NCBI RefSeq assembly: GCF_009906855.1
Contig: NZ_CP047650.1
Span: 4,030,001-4,094,000 of the forward strand
Origin: Xylophilus rhododendri
GTDB taxonomy: Bacteria > Pseudomonadota > Gammaproteobacteria > Burkholderiales > Burkholderiaceae_C
Direction of reading: 5' to 3'
Length of the DNA: 64,000 nucleotides
A program made the translations under genes and the position numbers. The notes beneath the pieces are model-generated. The model did not search any database and had not been told where the DNA came from. It saw nothing but the letters and a program-made list of their open reading frames with translations. Positions 49,288 through 57,042 of the stretch are shown piece by piece. Numbering within the stretch: the stretch's first letter is position 1; the number at the start of each line of letters is the position of its first letter.

Positions 49288-49382
49288 ACGTCTCGCTCGT
49301 ACTGCGCGACCGCCCGGTGCACCATGCACCGGACCCGAACAGCCTCTTAGACGCCTGGAGGATCCCAAGCAATGGATGTGCC

Positions 49383-50291
49383 ATGACGCTTCTCGCCGGT
49401 TCCGCCTCCTGGACCGACCCCACCCTGCTGACCCCGGGACTCTTCTATCCCACCGACGTGCACACGGCCGAGCAGCGCCTGCGTTTCTATGCCTCGCGCT
49501 TTCCCATGGTGGAGGTCGACTCCAGCTTCTACGGCCTGCCCACGCCCCACAACGCGGCCCTCTGGGCCGAACGCACGCCGCCGGGCTTCGTGTTCGACAT
49601 CAAGGCCTTCCGCGCCTTCACCGGGCACGACATCCCGCTGTCCTGCCTGCCGCGCGAACTGCGCGGCCAGGTCGGCACCCAGGAGACGGTGCAGTGGCGC
49701 GACCTGCCCAGCGATGTGCGCCAGGAACTCTGGTGGCGCATGCGCGCCGCGCTGCATCCGCTGCAGGCGGCCGGCAAGCTGGGCGCGGTGCTGTTCCAGT
49801 TCTCGCCCACGGTGCGGCCGGGCGCGGTGGTCGAGACCCACCTGGAGCACTGCGTGGACATGATGGCCGGCGCCACCGTGGCCTTCGAGTTCCGCCACCG
49901 CAGCTGGTTCGAGGGCCCGCAGGCGCGGCGCACGCTGGCGATGATGCGGGAGCTGGGTGTGGTCAACGTGGTGGTGGATGCGCCCCAGGGCGATTTCGAC
50001 AACAGCGTGCCGGCGGTGTGGGAGGCGACGCATCCGGAACTCGCCATCGTGAGGCTGCACGGGCGCAATGCCTCGGCCTGGAACCGCAGCGCGGGGGCTT
50101 CCTCGGGGCGTTTCCAGTACGTCTACAGCGATGCGGAACTGGGCGCCATGCTGCCCGGGATGCGCCGGCTGGAAGAGCAGGCCGGCCAGGTGCACGCCAC
50201 CTTCAACACCAACTACCGTGACCAGGGCCAGGTGAACGCGCGGCGGCTGCTGACGCTCTGGTACGGCGACGCCTCAACGCAGCTGCATTAA
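49383..50291 (+). CDS. DUF72-family protein (YecE-like)
   Basis: 302 aa, TIM-barrel-like DUF72 domain: LAGSASWTDP at the N-terminus, FPMVEVDSSFYGLP, FDIKAFRAFTGHD, FEFRHRSWF, RLHGRNASAW and FNTNYRDQGQVNA near the end are the conserved blocks. The biochemical function of the family is not established. The last 18 bp overlap the convergent DUF2272 gene. Confidence 0.92.
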   Translation: MTLLAGSASWTDPTLLTPGLFYPTDVHTAEQRLRFYASRFPMVEVDSSFYGLPTPHNAALWAERTPPGFVFDIKAFRAFTGHDIPLSCLPRELRGQVGTQETVQWRDLPSDVRQELWWRMRAALHPLQAAGKLGAVLFQFSPTVRPGAVVETHLEHCVDMMAGATVAFEFRHRSWFEGPQARRTLAMMRELGVVNVVVDAPQGDFDNSVPAVWEATHPELAIVRLHGRNASAWNRSAGASSGRFQYVYSDAELGAMLPGMRRLEEQAGQVHATFNTNYRDQGQVNARRLLTLWYGDASTQLH

Positions 50292-51293
50292 CAGCACCCA
50301 GGGCTGGTCGTTGAGGCTGGCGTCGGGGTCGGCGGCATGCTCGCGGTAGCGGGCCGCCAGGCGGGGCGGCAGGGCCGGGTCGGGCTGTGGCTCCAGCGCC
50401 AGCGAACGCAGGGTGACCGACTGCAGCACGTTGCCGCCGATGGAGCGGGCCATGTGCGCGCCGCGGTTCACGTCGACCACCAGGTCGCAATGCATGGGCA
50501 GCGAACCGCCGGCGGCGAGCGCCAGGCCCAGGGCCTGGAAGTCGGTGATGGCGGCGGCGCGTGCGCGGGTGTTGCAGACCAGGTCGCCGGGGCGGGGCGG
50601 CGTGTCGGCCAGGTCGCAGGCGCGGTAGGCGCCGGTGTCGGGCTGGTGATCGGCCTCGTGCCGGCCGGTGGCGAAGGCGGCGCGGGCATAGTCGGCGTGG
50701 GCGTCGGAAAAGACGAATTCGTTCGCGCCGAAGCCGGCCTGGCGCATCAGGTAGCTGATGAAGACGGCCGACCAGGGGTTGTCCACCAGGGCGGCGCGTT
50801 GCACAGAGGCGTCCAGCGCATCGGCCTCGCGGGCGTTCAAGCCGATTTCGCTGGCCTCGCCGCCAAAGCTGGCCAGGCGTGCGCTGCTGGCCAGGTTCAC
50901 GCCCTGGCGCAGCAGATCGGTGCGTTGCCAGCGGCCCTGGCTGTCGCGCACCTGGCCGGGCGATCCCGGCGACCAGGCCGACCAGAAGCGCTGCACCTTC
51001 TGCCAGGTGGGGTCGGGATCGCCCGGCTCTCGGTCGAATTCGGCCTCGCCGAAGCCGGCGCGCACCAGGCGGCCCTCGCTGTCGATCTCCTGGCGGCCGA
51101 AGGCGGCATGCTGGGCGCGGGCCTCGGCGATCAGCGCGGCGACACGGCCATCGGCCGGGGCCTGCGCGGCGGTGGCGCTGCACAGCGCCCCTGCATCGCC
51201 CGCCTCGGCCGCAGCGGCGGCGGCCAGCAGGGCCGCGGCCAGCGCCGCCTTAGAAGGCCACGAACGGACCTGTCCCCAGCGGAGTGCTTGCAT
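50274..51293 (-). CDS. DUF2272-domain exported protein
   Basis: 339 aa from the ATG at 51293 with a signal peptide (alanine-rich, ~residues 17-35); an ATG at 51323 would add 10 residues. The C-terminal domain with NPWSAVFISYLMRQAGF, FSDAHADYARAA, GDLVCNTR and HCDLVVDVNRG matches DUF2272, which has a papain/NlpC-like layout (Cys/His). A peptidase or amidase role in the envelope is possible. It overlaps the DUF3443 gene end by 44 bp, so the three exported genes from 53035 to 50274 are a coupled set. Confidence 0.82.
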   Translation of the reverse strand: MQALRWGQVRSWPSKAALAAALLAAAAAAEAGDAGALCSATAAQAPADGRVAALIAEARAQHAAFGRQEIDSEGRLVRAGFGEAEFDREPGDPDPTWQKVQRFWSAWSPGSPGQVRDSQGRWQRTDLLRQGVNLASSARLASFGGEASEIGLNAREADALDASVQRAALVDNPWSAVFISYLMRQAGFGANEFVFSDAHADYARAAFATGRHEADHQPDTGAYRACDLADTPPRPGDLVCNTRARAAAITDFQALGLALAAGGSLPMHCDLVVDVNRGAHMARSIGGNVLQSVTLRSLALEPQPDPALPPRLAARYREHAADPDASLNDQPWVLLMQLR

Positions 51294-52557
51294 CGATGAT
51301 GGCGGTGAACACGCTGCGGCCATAGTAGAAGGGCAGGCCGAAGAGGAAGCCGGTGGTCGAGCCCAGGGTCGCGCCCACGTCCGGCAGCACGGCGGTGCTC
51401 GACGGCGTGGTGAACAGCGTGCTGGCGTTGGCGATGCGGAAGCTCACCGTGCCGCTGACCGCGTTGGTGCCGCTGATGGTGGCCGACAGGGTCTGGGTGG
51501 AAGTGGGGCAGTAGAAGCTGCTGCTGGAGCCGCTGCAGCGCGCCAGGGTGCTGTCGCTGAAGAAGTAGAAGTTGGAGCCGCTGTCGAAGGCGGTGCGGCT
51601 GTAGGTGCGGCCGTTGTAGGCCGAACTCAGGTAGCCGGTGCTGCGGTCCACCCCATAGGCCACGGCCGAGCCGACGGCGTTGTTGGTGCGGGTGCCTATG
51701 CCCATCACCAGCGAGCCGGCGACGGTGGTCTGGCCGCCGCTGTTCACGGTTGGGAAGACGATCATCGAGCCGTTGTTGTCGCTCGGCATCTTCGCCACCG
51801 GGTTGGCGATCTGCTGCGCCAGCGGGATCGCCGCCGGGGTGCAGCTGGAGGCGCTGGCGCAGGTGTAGTAGGCGGCGGAGACGGCGCTGGCGACGCAGGC
51901 GTTGCCGCAGTCCTGCACGAAGTGGCCGATGCCGAGGATGCCGTTGGCGCCCAGGTCCGACACATTGTTCTGCGAGCTGCCGGTGTTCGAGCAGGCCGTG
52001 GGCACGGTGGGATAGGCCGGGTCGGCGATCACCTGGATCGGCAGCGAGGCGGTGGTCAGCCCGCCCAGGGTGACATCGGCCTTGCGTACCGAACCCCAGG
52101 TATAGCCGCTGACGAAACTGCCGCATGCCGCATACGGCGTGCTCGATGCGGTACTGGTCTGCAGGGGGAAGTTGGTGGCGGTGCCGATGGCCGAGGCCAG
52201 CAGGCGCAGGCCGACGGAGCCGGTATCGACCAGCACGTGGTCGATGGTCACGCAGCCGCTGGCCGAGCCCGGCGGGCAGATGGTGACGCTGGCGTAGGGC
52301 AGGTTGGCGATGCGGCTGGTGATGCCGCTCGGGCCGCTGTCCACGACCAGGGCCACGACATTGGTGCCGCTGACGACACCGGAACCGCCGCTGGAGCCAC
52401 CGCTGGAGCCACCGCTGGAACTGGAGCTGGCGCTGGAACCGCCACCACCGCCGCCGCCGCCGCAGGCGACCAGCGCGGCAGCCGTGCACAAGGCCAGGCC
52501 CCACAGCCGCAGGCGTTGGGAGAGGGTGCGGGAGAGGGAGGCTTCAGCGGATCGCAT
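51250..52557 (-). CDS. DUF3443-family lipoprotein
   Basis: 435 aa; lipoprotein signal ending in TAAALVAC, then a striking Gly tract and Ser/Gly-rich linker (~residues 28-57) before the conserved DUF3443 domain. The domain contains VLVDTGSVGLRLLAS, which resembles an aspartic-protease (DTGS) active-site triad motif, and NGILGIGHF later; eight or more Cys suggest disulfides. A pepsin/retropepsin-like fold is an inference from DTGS. It overlaps DUF2844 (14 bp) and DUF2272 (44 bp). Confidence 0.85.
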   Translation of the reverse strand: MRSAEASLSRTLSQRLRLWGLALCTAAALVACGGGGGGGGSSASSSSSGGSSGGSSGGSGVVSGTNVVALVVDSGPSGITSRIANLPYASVTICPPGSASGCVTIDHVLVDTGSVGLRLLASAIGTATNFPLQTSTASSTPYAACGSFVSGYTWGSVRKADVTLGGLTTASLPIQVIADPAYPTVPTACSNTGSSQNNVSDLGANGILGIGHFVQDCGNACVASAVSAAYYTCASASSCTPAAIPLAQQIANPVAKMPSDNNGSMIVFPTVNSGGQTTVAGSLVMGIGTRTNNAVGSAVAYGVDRSTGYLSSAYNGRTYSRTAFDSGSNFYFFSDSTLARCSGSSSSFYCPTSTQTLSATISGTNAVSGTVSFRIANASTLFTTPSSTAVLPDVGATLGSTTGFLFGLPFYYGRSVFTAIIDASTPLGTGPFVAF

Positions 52558-53035
52558 CGGTATCGACTCCGGCGGGCAGTTGCGGGGTGAGGTAGGCGCG
52601 GCCGGCGAAGGCGCGCATGTGGCCGGTGGAATCGAAGACCATGCCGGAGGCGTCGGCGGGCCGCAGTTCCATCGGTCCGCGCCGGCCTTCGCGGTTGCGG
52701 CTGCGGGCGCCGCTGTCGACCGCATCGAAGTGGGTGTTGCCCAGCAACTGCTTCAGGTCGGGCATGGCCGGACCCTCCCAGGCCACGGCGAAGACCACGC
52801 CGCTGGCGCCCAGGTATTCCCGGATCACGGTGGTCGAGGGCAGGGTGAAGGTCTTGACGGTATAGGCCGCCGCGGGCGCCGGGGTGCCGGCGGTGCCGCT
52901 CATGGCGACGCGGTCGGCTTCGATGGAGGCCTCGTCGCCGCCGAGGGTGGCGAAGGCATGCAGGGGGGCGAGGCAGGCGAGGACCGCGATGGCGCCGCTC
53001 AGGCGGCGCAGCGGTGAACGAAAGGGATGTGCCAT
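52544..53035 (-). CDS. DUF2844-family exported protein
   Basis: 163 aa with signal peptide (residues ~1-29, ending in PLHAFA). The mature part carries YTVKTFTLPSTTVIREYLG and GVVFAVAWEGPAMPDLKQLLG, the core of DUF2844. This family is regularly encoded next to DUF3443 in Burkholderiales; function unknown. First gene of the three-gene exported set. Confidence 0.85.
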   Translation of the reverse strand: MAHPFRSPLRRLSGAIAVLACLAPLHAFATLGGDEASIEADRVAMSGTAGTPAPAAAYTVKTFTLPSTTVIREYLGASGVVFAVAWEGPAMPDLKQLLGNTHFDAVDSGARSRNREGRRGPMELRPADASGMVFDSTGHMRAFAGRAYLTPQLPAGVDTDAIR

Positions 53036-53201
53036 GGCGGTCGGAAATCCTGAAGCTGGGCTGCTTCAGATTCTGGCATGCGGATGTATCGGCAAATCCG
53101 GATTTTGCTGCTTGTAGGGGCTTACGCAGGGGTCCTGTGGAGCCCGTCGCAAGCCGGAACTTGCGACGGAAATTGCCAGTGAGCGCCAACCATGAAGGCG
53201 T

Positions 53202-53975
53202 TCAGGACTGGCCGGCGCTGCGGTGCGCCCATCCGGTGGTGCGTTTCTCGATCACGCTGAACAGCTCGTACATGGCCATGGCCATGGCGCCCACCACCAG
53301 CAGGCCGGCGAAGGCCAGGCCCATCTGCATCGAGGAGCCGGCCGAGATCAGCAGGTAGCCGATGCCTTCGTTGGCCGCGGTCATCTCCGAGACGGTGGTG
53401 CCGACGAAGGCCAGGGTGATCGCCACCTTCAGCGAGCCGTAGAAGTAGGGCAGGGAGCGCGGCAGGCCGACCTTCATCAGCACGTCCCAGCGCTTGGCGC
53501 CCAGCACCCGCAGCACGTCTTCGAGCTCCGGCTCCAGCGTGGCCAGGCCGGTGGCGATGTTGACCATGATGGGAAAGAAGCTGATCAGGAAGGCGGTCAG
53601 CACCGCCGGCCCCACGCCGATGCCGAACCACACCACCAGGATGGGCACGAAGGCCGCCTTGGGCAGGGCGTTGAAGGCGGTCATCAGCGGATAGACGGCG
53701 GCGTAGGCCAGGCGCGAGCTGCCGATGACGAAACCCAGCAGCACGCCCACCACGATGGCGATGCCGAAGCCCACCATCGTCACCCAGAAGGTGCGCCAGG
53801 CATGGCCGGCGATGATCAGCTTGAACTCCATGAACTGCGCGGCGATGCGCGCCGGGCTGGGGAAAATGAATTCCGAGACGTTGAAGGCGCTGCAGACGAT
53901 CTGCCACAGCGCCAGCACCACCACCAGCAGCAGCCAGGGCGACCAGCGTTCCATCTGTTTCTTGTCGAGCTTCAT
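53202..53975 (-). CDS. ABC transporter permease (NMT1/THI5-type system)
   Basis: 257 aa, about six TM helices, with the EAA-type loop LRVLGAKRWDVLMKVGLPRSL split as LRVLGAKRWD and LMKVGLPRSL. SsuC/ThiX-like. Third gene of the importer 55881-53202, 16 bp after the ATPase stop. Confidence 0.9.
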   Translation of the reverse strand: MKLDKKQMERWSPWLLLVVVLALWQIVCSAFNVSEFIFPSPARIAAQFMEFKLIIAGHAWRTFWVTMVGFGIAIVVGVLLGFVIGSSRLAYAAVYPLMTAFNALPKAAFVPILVVWFGIGVGPAVLTAFLISFFPIMVNIATGLATLEPELEDVLRVLGAKRWDVLMKVGLPRSLPYFYGSLKVAITLAFVGTTVSEMTAANEGIGYLLISAGSSMQMGLAFAGLLVVGAMAMAMYELFSVIEKRTTGWAHRSAGQS

Positions 53976-53991
53976 GGGAAGGGCGGCCTTC

Positions 53992-54828
53992 TTATTGCGG
54001 AACGGCGGCGGCGCCGACCGGGGTGCGGATGGCGCCGATGTGGCTGCGCAGCTCCAGCACGATGTCGGTGAATTCCTTGGCGTAGGTCAGCTCCAGCGGA
54101 CGCGGGCGGGGAAACTCGATCTCGCGCTTGGCCACGAAGCGGCCGGGGCTCTTGCTCATCACATAGACCGAGTCGGCCAGGAAGACGCTCTCGCGCAGGT
54201 CGTGCGTGACCAGGATCACGTTGAAGCCCTGCTCGGCATGCAGGTCGCGCAGGATGCACCACAGCTCCTCGCGGGTGAAGGCGTCGAGCGCGCCGAAGGG
54301 CTCGTCGAGCAGCAGCATCTTGGGCTCGTGGATCAGCGCGCGGCAGATGCTGGCGCGCTGCTGCATGCCGCCGGAGAGCTGCCAGGGGAACTTGTCCTCG
54401 TAGCCGGCCAGGCCGACCTTCTGCAGCAGGCGGCGGGCACGCTCTTCGTATTCCTTCTTCTTCTGCTTGAAGCTGGAGCGGTAGGGCTCGACGATCTCCA
54501 GCGGCAGCAGCACGTTCTCGACCGTGGTGCGCCAGGGCAGCAGGGAGGAGGCCTGGAAGGCCATGCCGGAGATCTTCAGCGGCCCGGTCACCGGCTGGCC
54601 GTCGATCAGGATCCTGCCCATCGACGGCATGCGCAGGCCGGTGGTGAGTTTCATGAAGGTGGACTTGCCGCAGCCCGATGGCCCGACGATGGCGATGAAC
54701 TCGCCGCGTTTGACCTGCAGGTCGATGCCCTCCACCGCGAAATGGTTGGCGCGCAGCAGCTCTTCGTTGTAGGCGAGCCAGACGTCGCGGAAATCGACGA
54801 AGGGTGGTTCTGTGGGCGCGTCTTGCAT
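53992..54828 (-). CDS. ABC transporter ATPase (NMT1/THI5-type system)
   Basis: 278 aa: Walker A GPSGCGKST, signature LSGGMQQRA, Walker B MLLLDEPFGALD, switch His LVTHDLRE. A C-terminal tail of ~40 residues after the ABC core has no recognised domain. It lies 21 bp after the binding-protein gene. Confidence 0.9.
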   Translation of the reverse strand: MQDAPTEPPFVDFRDVWLAYNEELLRANHFAVEGIDLQVKRGEFIAIVGPSGCGKSTFMKLTTGLRMPSMGRILIDGQPVTGPLKISGMAFQASSLLPWRTTVENVLLPLEIVEPYRSSFKQKKKEYEERARRLLQKVGLAGYEDKFPWQLSGGMQQRASICRALIHEPKMLLLDEPFGALDAFTREELWCILRDLHAEQGFNVILVTHDLRESVFLADSVYVMSKSPGRFVAKREIEFPRPRPLELTYAKEFTDIVLELRSHIGAIRTPVGAAAVPQ

Positions 54829-54849
54829 GGCGGGTGGGTTCCGGCGGGC

Positions 54850-55881
54850 TTACTTCTTCAGGATGTTGAGTTCTGCCTTCGAAGGCAGATAGGCCGAGGT
54901 CCACACGGTCTCGGGATTGACCCGCGTCTTGGTGCCGAAGGCATCCGAGACCTGCGAGGCCATCAGCGACAGGCGCCCCGGCACCACCTGGCCGAAGCCT
55001 TCGCTGCGCGCGTCGGGGCTGTTGATGACGGTGTCGATCGCCAGCTTCAGGCGGCGGGTCTCCAGCTCGCTGTTGACGATGCCGTCGCGCGCCTTGACCG
55101 TCTCGACGGCGGCGGCGGGATTGGCCAGCAGGTCCTTCACGCCCAGGGTGAAGGCCTTGAGGAAGGCCTTCACCGCCTCGGGCTTTTCCTTGAGGAACTT
55201 GGGGTTGACGATGATCGCGTTGCCGTAGAGCTTCACGCCGTAGTCGGGGTACTGCATCACCACCACGTCCTCGGCCTTGACGCCGCGCGCCTCCAGGTTG
55301 AGCAGCGAGGTGAAGGTGAAGCCGGTGATGGCGTCGACATCGCCGCGCACCAGCATGGTTTCGCGCAGCGGCGGGTCCATGGCGGTCCACTGCACCGGGC
55401 CGATCTTGTTGGCCGCGGCGAAGATCGGGTAGGCGCGGCGGCCGGCGTCGAACACCGGCGCGCCCAGCTTCTTGCCGGCCAGGTCGGCGGGTTTGGCGAT
55501 GCCGGACTTCTTCAGCGCCATCACCGAGGCGGGCGTGTTGTTGTAGACCATCATCACGGCCACCGGCTTGTTCGGCGCGTCCGGGTTGTTGGCGTGGAAT
55601 TCCATCAGCGAGGCCATGTCGGCGAAGCCGATGTCGTAGCTGCCCGAGGCCACCCGGGTGACGGCGCCGCCCGAGCCGTTGCCGGCATCCACCGTCACAT
55701 CCAGGCCCGCCTGCTTGAAGTAACCCTTGGCGACCGGCACCAGGAACAGGGCGGCCGGGCCCTCGAAGCGCCAGTCGAGCTGGAACTTCACCGGCGTCAG
55801 CGACTGCGCCAGGGCCGGCACGGCGACCAGCGCCGCGAGTGTGGTGGCCAGGGTGGAGCGGAGGAAACTGCGTTTTTGCAT
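54850..55881 (-). CDS. NMT1/THI5-like ABC substrate-binding protein
   Basis: 343 aa with a signal peptide (MQKRSFLRSTLATTLAALVA, cleavage after ALA). The mature start VKFQLDWRFEGPAALFLVPVAKG, here in two blocks VKFQLDWRFEGP and ALFLVPVAKGYF, is typical of NMT1/THI5-like proteins that bind pyrimidines, thiamine precursors or similar ligands. The exact ligand cannot be assigned. A dyad TACAC-N4-GTGTA lies 78 bp upstream of the ATG. Confidence 0.9.
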   Translation of the reverse strand: MQKRSFLRSTLATTLAALVAVPALAQSLTPVKFQLDWRFEGPAALFLVPVAKGYFKQAGLDVTVDAGNGSGGAVTRVASGSYDIGFADMASLMEFHANNPDAPNKPVAVMMVYNNTPASVMALKKSGIAKPADLAGKKLGAPVFDAGRRAYPIFAAANKIGPVQWTAMDPPLRETMLVRGDVDAITGFTFTSLLNLEARGVKAEDVVVMQYPDYGVKLYGNAIIVNPKFLKEKPEAVKAFLKAFTLGVKDLLANPAAAVETVKARDGIVNSELETRRLKLAIDTVINSPDARSEGFGQVVPGRLSLMASQVSDAFGTKTRVNPETVWTSAYLPSKAELNILKK

Positions 55882-55958
55882 GAAGTCGGGCTCGGGCAGG
55901 GAGTTGGAGGGGATGAGGCCTCGATTGCAAGAAGGATGCCCGGTGCACGCAGCTTCCG

Positions 55959-55972
55959 TACACATGGGTGTA
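55959..55972. promoter_or_regulatory. Dyad TACAC-N4-GTGTA upstream of the NMT1-type importer
   Basis: Perfect 5-bp inverted repeat in the 290-bp gap between the importer (start 55881, minus) and the gene at 56171 (plus); the flanks extend the symmetry imperfectly (CGTACAC, GTGTATACG). Possible operator for the importer. Confidence 0.35.
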
Positions 55973-56062
55973 TACGATTTTTGCGTGCAGAACGGTCTGC
56001 AGCCTGATGGACGCCGCCCCGTAAGAAAGCACGGCGCACCGTCATGGTTCCTCTTCGGCTGT

Positions 56063-56086
56063 TTCGGCAGGCTTGGCGGGACTTCG
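56063..56086 (+). promoter_or_regulatory. Perfect PIP/hrpII box (TTCG-N16-TTCG) upstream of the gene at 56171
   Basis: TTCGG-N15-TTCGG, matching TTCGB-N15-TTCGB, the plant-inducible promoter box bound by HrpX/HrpB AraC-type activators in Xanthomonas, Ralstonia and Acidovorax. It ends 84 bp before the ATG at 56171 and is followed 31 bp later by GGGCGAAATCC. Confidence 0.75.
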
Positions 56087-56116
56087 GCCAGCGGTCGGGG
56101 CAGGAGCAAGGTCTGC

Positions 56117-56127
56117 GGGCGAAATCC
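56117..56127 (+). promoter_or_regulatory. Conserved 11-nt element after the PIP box (candidate -10 region)
   Basis: GGGCGAAATCC, identical to 56989-56999. It lies 43 bp before the ATG, as in the second copy, and 30 bp after the PIP box, where the -10 element of hrp promoters is expected. It does not fit the published YANNNT form exactly. Confidence 0.6.
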
Positions 56128-56170
56128 TGTTTTCCATCTGCAGCCAGGCCATCCGCCTTGGTCGATCACC

Positions 56171-56971
56171 ATGCTTTCACCGCGCCGTACCAGCCCGGCG
56201 GAGCCTGTCCACAGGCTCTCACCCGTTTGCCCGTCATCCAGGTCGCCGATCGCGCACGAGCCGGCGACGGACCTGTCCGGTGGCGAGAACCCCTCCCACC
56301 CATTGCCGCTGGCGGAGCTGGCGCAGGCCGGCAAGCGCCGCCGCTCGGCACAGGACGAGGCGCCATTCCAGGTGGTGCCCGCCCGGCAGAGCAAGGTCCG
56401 CAAGCCGAAGCCCGCGATAGCGATTGCGCAAGAGCCTGCGGCCGAATCCCGCGAGCTTGCCTGCCTGGGCTGGCCGGACCTCAAGAACGTCGAGGCCGTC
56501 CTGCAGATCCTGGAGACCATGCGCCGGGCCGGCGTGGAGGCCCGCTGCGTCCGCTGGGAGGAGGTGCTCGCGCTGCTCAATGAGCGCGGCATGGGCATGT
56601 CCTGGTCGGAGCTCAACCGTGTGCTCTGCATGGTGATGGCGGGGCCCGCGCCGGTGCGCAACTTTCCCGTCGCCGCGGGTCACGCCGCACGCGTGCTGCT
56701 GGAATTGCTGAACTGGTGCAGGGTCTGGCAGAGCAGCTTCAACTGGTCCGAGCTTTGCCTGCTGATGCCCCAATGCTCGGACTCCATGGTGCACAAGGCC
56801 ACCAGGGAAGTGCTGAGGGCGGGCTGGCTGGAGCGGCCGGCCCACAACACCTACCGGTGCACCTCGAAATTCCTGACCGATCCTCTGCCCGCCCCACCGG
56901 GCGCCGAGTCCTGGTGGTCGCGGGGCTTGCCTGCCTTCGGGCCGCGCCCGCCGGGTTCGTCTTGCCCCTGA
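56171..56971 (+). CDS. Unrecognised protein with two winged-helix-like modules; candidate Hrp-regulated effector
   Basis: 266 aa. The ATG at 56171 is the only one downstream of the PIP promoter. Residues 1-50 are Ser/Pro/Arg-rich without hydrophobic signal (type III-secretion-like). Basic patches KRRR (~55-58) and RQSKVRKPKP (~72-81) could be nuclear-localisation-like. Two helical modules follow: ~105-160 (VRWEEVLALLNERGM, SWSELNRVLCMV) and ~172-235 (FNWSELCLLMPQCS, ATREVLRAGWLERP, then a wing-like NTYRCTSKF). The protein is rich in Cys and Trp for its size. The layout repeats in the next gene. I know no family with this arrangement. Its 3' end carries the PIP box of the next gene. Function unknown. 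Confidence 0.75.
   Translation: MLSPRRTSPAEPVHRLSPVCPSSRSPIAHEPATDLSGGENPSHPLPLAELAQAGKRRRSAQDEAPFQVVPARQSKVRKPKPAIAIAQEPAAESRELACLGWPDLKNVEAVLQILETMRRAGVEARCVRWEEVLALLNERGMGMSWSELNRVLCMVMAGPAPVRNFPVAAGHAARVLLELLNWCRVWQSSFNWSELCLLMPQCSDSMVHKATREVLRAGWLERPAHNTYRCTSKFLTDPLPAPPGAESWWSRGLPAFGPRPPGSSCP
56936..56959 (+). promoter_or_regulatory. Perfect PIP/hrpII box (TTCG-N16-TTCG) upstream of the gene at 57043
   Basis: TTCGG-N15-TTCGT, inside the last codons of the preceding gene and 83 bp before the ATG at 57043. It is followed after 29 bp by the same GGGCGAAATCC element as in the first promoter. Confidence 0.75.
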
Positions 56972-56988
56972 CCCGGCATGCCGGACGG

Positions 56989-56999
56989 GGGCGAAATCC
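56989..56999 (+). promoter_or_regulatory. Second copy of the conserved 11-nt element
   Basis: GGGCGAAATCC, identical to 56117-56127, and 43 bp before the ATG at 57043 exactly as in the first copy. The surrounding bases differ, so the element rather than the whole region is conserved. Confidence 0.6.
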
Positions 57000-57042
57000 G
57001 CAGACAACCACTCTCTGCCGCCCCCCGGCGCGCATCCCCGCC

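Noticed and set aside
56087..56140. Classical YANNNT -10 element 30-32 bp after the PIP boxes
   Set aside because: Not present at either gene at the right distance. The shared GGGCGAAATCC was reported instead, without forcing it into the published motif.
55727..56170. Upstream extension of the gene at 56171 (frame open from 55727)
   Set aside because: The extension is antisense to the binding-protein gene and lies upstream of the PIP promoter; the first ATG after the promoter was used.
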